Source: a virus. From it: a DNA stretch of 46,487 nt. This document shows positions 20,195 through 27,915 of this stretch, piece by piece. The position numbers and the translations under genes are program-made. The stretch covers positions 1 through 46,487 of the IMG/VR virus record IMGVR_UViG_3300006802_000155. The stretch is one strand, 5' to 3'. The notes under the pieces are model-generated. The model had not been told where the DNA came from and did not search any database. It was given only the letters and a program-made list of their open reading frames with translations. Each line of letters opens with the position of its first letter. The stretch's first letter is position 1.

Positions 20195-21984
20195 ACCTGT
20201 CCTTTCTTTGTCTTTGGCTTTGCTTTCGTCTTGCGTGATCCTGCGCCAAGCAGTGACGCGAGTGTAGCACGATCACGGACAACTTCTTCAAGACGATCTT
20301 GCTTCGTAACGAGGACGTCGATGATATGCGAATCGACTGTGCCTTCACTAACGAAGTCGATGATGAGCACGCTTTCATGCACTTCACTACCGATGCGGTG
20401 TACACGTGCTTCAGCTTGCACGTTGTTCACGAGTGAGAAGTCTCGTTGTAAGAAGACGAGGATGCGAGCACGTGTCAGTGTGACGCCTACGCCACCTGCC
20501 TGCACTGTGCACAAGATGACTTGCACGCTGCCGTTCTGAAACGAGTCAATCGCTTGCTGCCGTTCAATGTCAGTCTGCCCACCGATGATCAGTGCGGTCT
20601 TGACGCCGTTCTTCTCAAGCGCTTCTTGCGCGAGGAGAACAAGCTGACGTGATTGCGCGAACACAACGACGCTCTCTTGTGCGCCAACGTCATCCATGAA
20701 ATCAACGAGTGCATCCACTTTGTTGGATGGTGCCGCAAGACGTACGTCACCTTGCTCGTTCAACTCAGCGTACGCACTTGAGAACTGGACGAGACGCGTG
20801 AGCTGTGCGATCGGATTCGTTGTGATGATCGTGTCGCCGTTCTCAAGACGCGCGATCATTGATGTTGCCATCTCTTCATACGCGGCGCGCTGCTTTGCGC
20901 TCATCTCGATGTACCGCGTCTCTCGCATGATCGGTGGGAGATGCGAAAGCACAAGCGCTTTCGGCATGCGACGGAAGTATGGGTCTACGACGGAGTAGAA
21001 CTCCTCCGCTGTGTCTGGGCGTAAGCCGATGATGTCAAGACCGCCGAACGCATTCCATGATTGCAGGCAATAGCGGTCAACGAAACGTGTCTTGCTTGGC
21101 CACTCCTCAGGTGCAAGCCCGTGCAAGAGCGCCCACATGTCATGAGGTGCATTCGCGATCGGCGTGCCAGTGAGAGCGTACTTGTAACGAACACTCTCTT
21201 GACGACACACAGCCCATGTTGCGCGTGTCTGTTGGCTCTTCGGGTTCTTGAGCTTGTGCGCTTCATCCATGATGATCGACGCCCACGGCACAAGGTTGAG
21301 CTCTTTCGTTTCCTTGTCCTTGTCACTAAGTGCGATGCTCCCATACGGAGCGAGACGCGAATGCAGACGAGCGATCTCCCAATGCATGATCGCGACATCA
21401 AGGTCACCAGCGCGGCAATCGTCAAACACTTTGCGACGTTGTGTCGCGCCACCGCTTACGACACCAATGCGCAAGCCAGGCCACCATGTGTTCAGCTCTC
21501 GTTCCCATGTCCGCTTCATTGAGTTCGGACACACGATGAGTACCGGGAGCGCAGCACCTTTGTGTTCGTTCGCCCAACGAAGAGCGACGATCGTTTGCAC
21601 CGTCTTACCGCTGCCCATCTCATCACCAAGCAGTGCTCGTTCATCGTGTGCAAGAAACGCAACACCTGCTCGTTGAAAGTCAAAGAGGCGCGGCTCGTAC
21701 TCACCCATGACTTCATGATCAAGCGCTGTGCGCAACTGCATCGCGGGATCGATGAACGTATGGCGGTGTTCGTACGCCCATTCACGAAGACGGTCGCCGA
21801 TCACAAGACGATCACCGAACACTCCACGCATTGCTTTACAGAACGCCCAAGAGCGCTGTGCTCGCCACACTTTGTCAGTGGCGTCCCACCTTACGCCTGG
21901 GAGCGTCTTGATGAGATCCTTGTCTCGGAACTCGCTGAGGAGGACGATGTCTCCTCGTTCACTTATCTCTGCTGTAACGGTCAT
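20191..21984 (-). CDS. SNF2-family DNA helicase/translocase
   Basis: The 597-residue protein has the Swi2/Snf2 motifs: GDEMGSGKTVQ (I), IIMDEAHKLKN (II), ALTGTPIAN (III), an SNKVDALVDF strand (IV), VQAGGVGVTLTRA (V) and QAEARVHRIGS (VI). The N-terminal 90 residues (GVRWDATDKVWRAQ) resemble the HARP-like annealing domain of SMARCAL1-type helicases. It probably remodels replication forks. The ATG at 21984 follows AAGGAGACAGC. Confidence 0.9.
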   Translation of the reverse strand: MTVTAEISERGDIVLLSEFRDKDLIKTLPGVRWDATDKVWRAQRSWAFCKAMRGVFGDRLVIGDRLREWAYEHRHTFIDPAMQLRTALDHEVMGEYEPRLFDFQRAGVAFLAHDERALLGDEMGSGKTVQTIVALRWANEHKGAALPVLIVCPNSMKRTWERELNTWWPGLRIGVVSGGATQRRKVFDDCRAGDLDVAIMHWEIARLHSRLAPYGSIALSDKDKETKELNLVPWASIIMDEAHKLKNPKSQQTRATWAVCRQESVRYKYALTGTPIANAPHDMWALLHGLAPEEWPSKTRFVDRYCLQSWNAFGGLDIIGLRPDTAEEFYSVVDPYFRRMPKALVLSHLPPIMRETRYIEMSAKQRAAYEEMATSMIARLENGDTIITTNPIAQLTRLVQFSSAYAELNEQGDVRLAAPSNKVDALVDFMDDVGAQESVVVFAQSRQLVLLAQEALEKNGVKTALIIGGQTDIERQQAIDSFQNGSVQVILCTVQAGGVGVTLTRARILVFLQRDFSLVNNVQAEARVHRIGSEVHESVLIIDFVSEGTVDSHIIDVLVTKQDRLEEVVRDRATLASLLGAGSRKTKAKPKTKKGQV

Positions 21985-22050
21985 GCTGTCTCCTTCATCA
22001 TGAGCCACTTGCTGGCTTGCGACGAATAGTACCGCACACCGATGCAATAC

Positions 22051-22521
22051 CTACAACGTGATGACACCACGTCGGACTGCGTGCACAAGCATATGTCGTA
22101 ACGCATCGTTCGCGTGGTCACGGCCTGGGACGTACCAGCCTACTTCACGCAATCGATCATTAGGCACCATGTGCTTTGCAGCGCTTGCCGCTTGCAGCGT
22201 TATGTCGTGCTGTCGCAACCACGCAGCCCACTTTAGAAGCCCGATATGCTCTAGGGACCATGTCTGGCTGGTGCCTTTCACAGTGCGCTGCGAAATGACG
22301 AAACTCTCACATACGATGGTGTGCGTGAGGTGCCCATCCACAAGCGTGTCACGTACCCACTGAAAGAACTCGTCAACACTTAGCTGCGCGGTGTACGGCG
22401 CGCTGCCCACTTCAAGATCCCACATCGCGATGCCTGTCGTCTTGCCAGGATCGACAGCGATCATGCACCCACTCGTTGTGAGTGTGTTCTCGCCCTTGTG
22501 AATCGTCCATTCGTTACTCAC
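22051..22521 (-). CDS. RuvC-like Holliday-junction nuclease
   Basis: The 156-residue product has MIAVDPGKTTGIAMWDL (first acidic residue of the RNase H fold), VCESF (second) and DHANDALRHML (last acidic pair), in the RuvC order. It would resolve recombination or branched replication DNA. A GTG at 22521 with GGGGAG upstream is preferred to the later ATG before IAVDPG. It overlaps the polymerase stop by eight bases. Confidence 0.8.
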   Translation of the reverse strand: MSNEWTIHKGENTLTTSGCMIAVDPGKTTGIAMWDLEVGSAPYTAQLSVDEFFQWVRDTLVDGHLTHTIVCESFVISQRTVKGTSQTWSLEHIGLLKWAAWLRQHDITLQAASAAKHMVPNDRLREVGWYVPGRDHANDALRHMLVHAVRRGVITL

Positions 22522-24271
22522 GGTACTTGTCTCCCCATCGCTCATACGGTCCATCTACTCCAGCGGTGATCGGCACCGCCCATCCTTCGGTGATGTTCAT
22601 CGCTTGTGAGATGACCGGGATGAGCTCGCTTACTTCACTACGTGGAATGTCAAACACGACCTCGTCGTGCACTGGCAGCGTCATGTATGGACCGAGGCCG
22701 GCAAGGTCTAGGTTCCGCAGCTGCATCTTGAGCACATCTGCCGCTGTGCCTTGTATGAGGTAGTTCACAAGCTTATACGCGGTGCGCACATCGTCAGCAA
22801 CGTGCTTACGTCCTGTAGGCGCGGTCACGTATGCTTGTCTCTCTTCGATGAATCGCTGTTGCGCGACAGCATCGACGTGCTTCTGAAATGCTTTCACACC
22901 AGGGAACTGCCGATCGTACTCGCTAAGAAACGTGCGTGCTTCTTCGATGCTCACACCTGCGGTTGCGGCGAACTTGTCCACACCAGCCATGTACACTTTC
23001 GCGAATGCGGCGTTCTTTGCTGTTTGCCGGCGCGGATCTTTCTTGCCGATGCTCATGTCGCCGTACACACGACGCGCTGTGTCTGTGTGTAAGTCACCTG
23101 AGTTGATCGCTGTGATGAGTCCTTCATCACGACAGAAGTGCGCAAGCAGTCGCATTTCGATCTGATCAGAGTCGGCCATCACAAGCACATTGTCATCAGA
23201 TGCGATGAAGGCGTCACGCACCATAGGTCCTCGAGGTAACGTCTGCAGTGCCGGCGAGTTGACACTCATACGACCAGTACGTGCGCCTAGCTGATTGATG
23301 CTTGGGTGCAGCACTTCATTGTCGTGCAGTGTGATGAAGTTGTCAAAGTAAGTGCTCTTAACTTTCGTTGCTTTCCGCACGCCACGCACCGTCGTTGCGA
23401 GGACGTTCCCTTGCAGTTCAAGACCTGAGAGCACGTCATCATCAAGAGCCCAGTCGCCACTCTTCGTACGCTTCGTTAGCGTCACGCCATCAGCGAGCAG
23501 TTGGCGCGTCACTTCTCTGTTCGATCCTGGGCGAAACCCATATGTGTCAAGACACCACTGTGTCGCTGACTCGATGAACTCACCAAGCTGATCACGTGCA
23601 CGAGCACAGTATGCGAGGTCTACCCGTGCACCGCGTTTCTCCATGCTTGCGACGATGTGCATCGTGGCCATTTCAAGCTCGTACAGATCTTCGTAGCTTG
23701 ACTGTACTTGTGGATGCAGAATGTCGTACAAACGTGCTGTTAGCACGGTATCGATGCATCCGTATCCCCAGTACATCGGGAACTCAATCGGTACAGTGGC
23801 CCATGTCCATCGGTTCTTTGCCATCGCTTCATCAAGTGCGCGTTGCAGTGATGATGCATACGCGCCCATGTGCTGTGTGCACAACGACTTCAAAGCTTTG
23901 GACGTGTGAGGCGACACGAGGTGACCCATGATCATCGTGTCATGCAGCTGCGCACGCGGCACTGTGAATGAAGGCGCGTGATGCTCGATCATCACAGTGT
24001 CGAACTTCGCGTTGTGCATAACGATAGGCCCGTCATATGCGCTGATCGCGGCAAGAGCTGGACCAGCCCAATGCGGCCATGGGAACGCCCACCCAGTACG
24101 TGCGTCACCCACTTGTATCAAGCGCACGCCGCACTTCCAGAACTCAAGTCCTTCCGTCTCTGTGTCGACAGCCAAGCACGTGCGTCGTTCGTTCAGCCAT
24201 GTGAGGAACTGTCCCAGCTTATGTGTGTCGTCCACAAATGTGATAGGCACATCTGTGTCAACATCACCCAT
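22514..24271 (-). CDS. Family A DNA polymerase with 3'-5' exonuclease
   Basis: The 585-residue enzyme has an intact proofreading domain: AVDTETEG (Exo I), MHNAKFD (Exo II) and GCIDTVLT (Exo III). The polymerase has motif A VMADSDQIEMRLLAH, motif B RRQTAKNAAFAKVYMAG and motif C LPVHDEVVFD. In motif A the residue after the first Asp is Ser, where Tyr or Phe is common, and motif B has Met where Gly usually follows Tyr. No 5' nuclease domain is present. The ATG at 24271 overlaps the deaminase stop and has GAGG nine bases upstream. Confidence 0.93.
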   Translation of the reverse strand: MGDVDTDVPITFVDDTHKLGQFLTWLNERRTCLAVDTETEGLEFWKCGVRLIQVGDARTGWAFPWPHWAGPALAAISAYDGPIVMHNAKFDTVMIEHHAPSFTVPRAQLHDTMIMGHLVSPHTSKALKSLCTQHMGAYASSLQRALDEAMAKNRWTWATVPIEFPMYWGYGCIDTVLTARLYDILHPQVQSSYEDLYELEMATMHIVASMEKRGARVDLAYCARARDQLGEFIESATQWCLDTYGFRPGSNREVTRQLLADGVTLTKRTKSGDWALDDDVLSGLELQGNVLATTVRGVRKATKVKSTYFDNFITLHDNEVLHPSINQLGARTGRMSVNSPALQTLPRGPMVRDAFIASDDNVLVMADSDQIEMRLLAHFCRDEGLITAINSGDLHTDTARRVYGDMSIGKKDPRRQTAKNAAFAKVYMAGVDKFAATAGVSIEEARTFLSEYDRQFPGVKAFQKHVDAVAQQRFIEERQAYVTAPTGRKHVADDVRTAYKLVNYLIQGTAADVLKMQLRNLDLAGLGPYMTLPVHDEVVFDIPRSEVSELIPVISQAMNITEGWAVPITAGVDGPYERWGDKYRE

Positions 24272-24746
24272 AAGTGATGACCTCGAGGCCACTCGTTTCG
24301 AGCATCTCTTTGCTTCGTTCTGGTTCGCGGTCTGCATCTTCAGCATTGTGGCGGTACACCACACGTGCGATGCCACTGTTTGCGATGCTCTTTGCACATG
24401 TGAAACACGGCATGCGTGTCACGTACAATGTGCCACCTTCAAAGCGTGCGCGTGAGCCGCGGATCAGTGCGTTCATCTCAGCGTGAGACGCGACACAGTC
24501 GTCGTAATACGCGGCGGCACCACCTGTGCGAGCACGCGGACACCATACGTCGCAGCGCTCGTCTTGTTCGTAGTACCACCCGGCTGGCGGGCCGTTGTAC
24601 CCGACAGCTACGACAGCATTCTTAGGTGTGACTACGACACATCCACATTGCGATCGTGAGCAGTGAGACCGCTGTCCGATCGTGTGTGCCATTGTCATCC
24701 ACACTTCGTCCCATGTGTATCTTATGAGAGTTGCTTGCTGTACCAT
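24264..24746 (-). CDS. Deoxycytidylate deaminase
   Basis: The 160-residue protein has the zinc-binding deaminase motifs ASHAEMNAL (catalytic Glu) and PCFTCAK. The insertion between about 50 and 85 (CDVWCPRART) has extra cysteines, as in dCMP deaminases with a second zinc site. It makes dUMP from dCMP and so competes for dCMP with the neighbouring synthase-family enzyme, if that enzyme uses dCMP. The ATG at 24746 overlaps the stop of that gene. Confidence 0.88.
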   Translation of the reverse strand: MVQQATLIRYTWDEVWMTMAHTIGQRSHCSRSQCGCVVVTPKNAVVAVGYNGPPAGWYYEQDERCDVWCPRARTGGAAAYYDDCVASHAEMNALIRGSRARFEGGTLYVTRMPCFTCAKSIANSGIARVVYRHNAEDADREPERSKEMLETSGLEVITYG

Positions 24747-25570
24747 TGCGCCATCTCCTCTGTGACGTGCACATACGCGTCGTGCGTATGTGAGAACTCT
24801 TTGCTCAGCAACAAGCGAGCGATCTCCGCGGCGGTACTGTACGGCGTGCCTCTCTTTGTAAGAGCACCCGTCTCGTACACAGTCGCATTTGGCGTGGATT
24901 CCTCGTAAGCGTCGATCATGCTTTCAACGAGTGGCACATCCGTCTCGTACAAGTGAAGACTTGAGACGTGATGATAGTACGTGCCAGCACGAAGAGACAA
25001 GTCAGACGCGATCACCTGTTGCAGTTGTGTGAACACAAAGAGATCGTACGCGAGACCGCGCCACACATCGTTTGATCGCATGTGCGTGTGCATAAGAAGC
25101 TTGTCTCCACGGATCATGAACTGCAATGCAACAGTGCACGGGTAGTCCTTCATCCCGTCTGTGAATAGGTCGTGCAGTGGATCCCACAATGTCACGACAG
25201 CTTGTCGTGAGTGCGGGTCGCCGCGCAGTCGTTTGATCGCGATTGGGATTTGCCCACGTGTGCGTTGCCCGTACCCGCCATGAAAGGTGCCACCATCCAT
25301 GTACTGCTTGAACGCTGACGAAGCATTCAGCATCGCTGTGGGATCACAGACACCGCCGATAAGTTGTGCCGCTTCAACCGCCGCGATCTTCATGTTGAGG
25401 CCACGCCCAATACCGATTGGGAGTGCTCGCATTGGGTTGTGCAGTTGAATGCTTACATCCAGCAGCTCACGCGTCGCTTGTCCTCGAGGCGCGTGTACTT
25501 CACCATACTTGAGTATGTGCTTTACGATGTCGGTGTAGTCGTCTCGGATGTCATCGCTGACGAACCGCAT
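24722..25570 (-). CDS. Thymidylate synthase family, likely dCMP-type
   Basis: The 282-residue protein has the synthase catalytic Cys in KDYPCTVALQF (about 145), the phosphate-binding MRSNDVWRGLAYDLF and a C-terminal HHVSSLHLYE segment. In thymidylate synthases an Asn (E. coli N177, in LGLPFN) reads dUMP. Here that position is Asp (GLAYD, about 176), the hallmark of dCMP methylases and hydroxymethylases such as T4 gp42. A dCMP hydroxymethylase or methylase is therefore more likely than a thymidylate synthase. The ATG at 25570 follows AAGGAGAACAT. Confidence 0.8.
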   Translation of the reverse strand: MRFVSDDIRDDYTDIVKHILKYGEVHAPRGQATRELLDVSIQLHNPMRALPIGIGRGLNMKIAAVEAAQLIGGVCDPTAMLNASSAFKQYMDGGTFHGGYGQRTRGQIPIAIKRLRGDPHSRQAVVTLWDPLHDLFTDGMKDYPCTVALQFMIRGDKLLMHTHMRSNDVWRGLAYDLFVFTQLQQVIASDLSLRAGTYYHHVSSLHLYETDVPLVESMIDAYEESTPNATVYETGALTKRGTPYSTAAEIARLLLSKEFSHTHDAYVHVTEEMAQWYSKQLS

Positions 25571-26096
25571 ATGTTCTCCTTGCGTGTTCAATGACACGTG
25601 CAACCGTGTCCGCTGTTGGGATACCTTCGATCTTTGTGCATTGCGGCATGTATGGGCCGACGCGATAAGAATCGTACATATCACGGTACGCGCCAAGCAC
25701 GCTTTCTAAGTGCGGCAGCACATGCGCATCGTCACCACGTTCCGTGATACGTGCACGCACAGCTTGCTCTTGATCGTCAATCAGACAAACGAGTGCACCC
25801 AGCTGCCACAAGTATTCGTTCACAGCTGCGAATGATTGCGTTGTGAACGATGTCTTACCACGGAAGAGCGGCCCGTACACAAGCTCTCCCCAATGCCAAC
25901 GATCGCAGACGATGTGCATGTCAGGATCTGCGAGTGTGTGGATCTCAATGTCCAACGTGTACTCAAGCAGTGGATGCACTTTAGGTGGACCACGATGCAG
26001 TACTGCGGTGCCACCGTCCGCGTGCAGTGCTTCAACAGTCAAGCTGACAGCTGTGGTCTTACCCACGCCGTCAGCACCTTCGTAGATGATGATCAT
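25551..26096 (-). CDS. Deoxynucleoside monophosphate kinase
   Basis: The 181-residue protein has a P-loop near the start (YEGADGVGKTT), CDRWHWGELVYG (DRW region of thymidylate kinases) and a lid helix with RARITERGDD. It may phosphorylate dTMP or a modified dCMP produced by the enzyme whose gene it overlaps by 20 bases. AAGGAGGACAC precedes the ATG at 26096. Confidence 0.8.
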   Translation of the reverse strand: MIIIYEGADGVGKTTAVSLTVEALHADGGTAVLHRGPPKVHPLLEYTLDIEIHTLADPDMHIVCDRWHWGELVYGPLFRGKTSFTTQSFAAVNEYLWQLGALVCLIDDQEQAVRARITERGDDAHVLPHLESVLGAYRDMYDSYRVGPYMPQCTKIEGIPTADTVARVIEHARRTYAVRQR

Positions 26097-26120
26097 GTGT
26101 CCTCCTTCATATGTATGAGC

Positions 26121-26477
26121 TTACGCTACGTGTTCAGTTGCGTATGCTCGCTTGATGCTGTCGTCGACTCTACTTGCGTCCTCGAGAAGACGGCGCGAAG
26201 TGCGTGGGATGTACTTGGCACCAGTGTCATCATTGAAGAGGTACAAGCGATCAATGATCCCGTACGGGTCTTCTGATTGCTGCACCCATGGCCTGTCTGT
26301 TTCACCAGGCACGACACTCTTGCCGCATCCAGCAAGCACGTACATTCCACCGCGTGTCTTATAAAGTGAAAGCTCGATCCATCGTGACTTGCCGTCCTCG
26401 TTTGAAGACACACTTGCAAGTTCGACACCAGTGAACTCGATGTGACGGGTTGCGTCACGTACCACGTATTGCTTCAT
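26121..26477 (-). CDS. Unknown 118-aa protein
   Basis: The protein reads like a small beta-sheet domain with helices at the end (IEFTGVELASVSS, WIELSLYKTRGGMYVLAGCG, DPYGIIDRLYLFNDDTGA). It has some resemblance to EXLDI-type proteins seen in actinobacteria and their phages, but I am not sure. GGAGAGCTGCAGGAC precedes the ATG at 26477. It is the first gene after the lysis cassette, so it may be early-expressed. Confidence 0.55.
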   Translation of the reverse strand: MKQYVVRDATRHIEFTGVELASVSSNEDGKSRWIELSLYKTRGGMYVLAGCGKSVVPGETDRPWVQQSEDPYGIIDRLYLFNDDTGAKYIPRTSRRLLEDASRVDDSIKRAYATEHVA

Positions 26478-26503
26478 GTCCTGCAGCTCTCCTGTTCGGT
26501 CAG

Positions 26504-26522
26504 TTGCATTCTACTGATGCAA
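26504..26522. promoter_or_regulatory. TTGCAT-N7-ATGCAA dyad over a possible -10
   Basis: Six-base arms surround a minus-strand TAGAAT (26508-26513), which could be a -10 for the replication block beginning at 26477. No good -35 is visible. A repressor bound here would block the promoter. Confidence 0.3.
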
Positions 26523-26550
26523 CACAATGACGACGTACGTTGACGATGAG

Positions 26551-26802
26551 TCAAGACGAGTGCGGCAGCACGCCGTACTCGTCTGGAGCAACAGGCGTCA
26601 CCCGACGAATGATCGTCGTCGCGGTTGCGATCCATACTGTGATGCGCCACAAGAACGTGATCACGCTGTCGCCTGTTTCACCAGGCCAGAGATCACCGAC
26701 TTCATCAGCGATGATCGTGAGCACGACACCGATGAATGTGAGCCACGTAACCGTGGCGTTCGCAATCACTTTGATGCGGCTAAGAAGATTGTGTGGGTTC
26801 AT
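26551..26802 (-). CDS. Putative holin (two TM helices)
   Basis: The 83-residue protein has two hydrophobic segments (ATVTWLTFIGVVLTIIA and VITFLWRITVWIATATTII) joined by a short acidic loop, with a basic N-terminus. Its position after the endolysin gene and its size match phage holins that form holes in the membrane. The ATG at 26802 is chosen with AAGGAG ten bases upstream. Confidence 0.7.
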   Translation of the reverse strand: MNPHNLLSRIKVIANATVTWLTFIGVVLTIIADEVGDLWPGETGDSVITFLWRITVWIATATTIIRRVTPVAPDEYGVLPHSS

Positions 26803-27103
26803 TGGGTGTACGCTCCTTTGTGCGAGTGCGTGCGGCATTCAACTCCGCGATGACTTGACTGGGATCTCCACCGTGCTCGCGTACGAGTGCGGCAAGTTGG
26901 TGTACGGCTTTCCACAAGATACTTACGTCATGTGAAAGTCGCTCATTCTGCGCTTGCATTTGATGCATCACACGATCAGCGGCTTGTGTGATTAGGTTCG
27001 TCGTCTCCGCTTTCGTTCTCTTCCTAAAGATGAGTCCGCCGAGAACAGTGACGACACTTCCACCAAGAATGCCACCAACAAAGTTGAGAAGTGCGACGTC
27101 CAT
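26780..27103 (-). CDS. Membrane-anchored coiled-coil protein in lysis cassette
   Basis: The 107-residue protein has one N-terminal membrane segment rich in Gly and Val (FVGGILGGSVVTVLGGLIF), a basic RKR stop-transfer and a long helix that looks like a coiled coil (HQMQAQNERLSHDVSILWKA). It overlaps the holin gene. It may help the holin or act as a lysis regulator. The start at 27103 has no strong ribosome site. Confidence 0.6.
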   Translation of the reverse strand: MDVALLNFVGGILGGSVVTVLGGLIFRKRTKAETTNLITQAADRVMHQMQAQNERLSHDVSILWKAVHQLAALVREHGGDPSQVIAELNAARTRTKERTPNEPTQSS

Positions 27104-27132
27104 TGTGATCCATTCTTAGGTGGGCGGTTGCG

Positions 27133-27906
27133 TCACGGAAGTTCGATGAGGACTTTCCATGTCTTAGGCCCAACGACACCATCCACGTGCATCTGCAAGA
27201 ATGCTTGCACACGTCGCACTGCTTCTTCAGTGCGAGGACCGAACACGCCATCAATAGGTCCGATGTCCTGCTTGCAGCAATGCGCAAGCAGTGCTTGGCA
27301 TCGTACGACATCCGCGCCAGTTGACCCTCGTCGTACTGTTGAGAGCGTGACATCCATTGTGAACTCCTTCGTAGGGTCTAGTTCATGTGGTGTGATTGGT
27401 GGCGCTTGCTCGCCTACTTTCTCAGCGATGCTTCGACCATCTTGCAGTGCAGCGGGATGAAACTCGATGTGAAGCCACAACGCCCACGTCTGTCCCATTT
27501 GTGAAGCAACTGGTTGTGTCCGCCAGCCGTCGCTATTTGCAGGTCTTCCAGACGTGCCAGGCGGCCGCCAAACCTGCGATCGACGGTAATGGTGCAATGC
27601 TTGCACGCCAGTTTCACGTGATGTGCTGATCAGCCACGGAATGATCTCAGTGTCACACACAAAGAGGCCTGGCCCAGGGTTCTCGTATCGCATATCAAGT
27701 GCGGCACCGAATGCGTGAGTGCTTACTGACGTACCACCTACGATCGCACGATCTCCATGGCAGCCGAGGTATGTAAGATCCCATCGTGCTTCGAGGTACT
27801 TGCGCATCGACTGCGCGGCTGGCCCACACGACTCGTATGGAGGTGCGTTCCAGTCAAGATGATCATCGTTGCGCTGGTAGTTGTAGAACTCGGTCTGCAC
27901 AGTCAT
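27133..27906 (-). CDS. Endolysin: M15 peptidase plus PG-binding domain
   Basis: The 257-residue protein has an N-terminal D-Ala-D-Ala carboxypeptidase-like (M15/VanY) domain with STHAFGAALDMR (zinc His and Asp) and LWLHIEFH (catalytic Glu/His end). The C-terminal 75 residues are a peptidoglycan-binding type 1 repeat (GADVVRCQALL, DGVFGPRTEEAVRRVQ, DGVVGPKTW). It should cut wall peptides at lysis. AAGGACACACA precedes the ATG at 27906. Confidence 0.85.
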   Translation of the reverse strand: MTVQTEFYNYQRNDDHLDWNAPPYESCGPAAQSMRKYLEARWDLTYLGCHGDRAIVGGTSVSTHAFGAALDMRYENPGPGLFVCDTEIIPWLISTSRETGVQALHHYRRSQVWRPPGTSGRPANSDGWRTQPVASQMGQTWALWLHIEFHPAALQDGRSIAEKVGEQAPPITPHELDPTKEFTMDVTLSTVRRGSTGADVVRCQALLAHCCKQDIGPIDGVFGPRTEEAVRRVQAFLQMHVDGVVGPKTWKVLIELP

Positions 27907-27915
27907 TGTGTGTCC

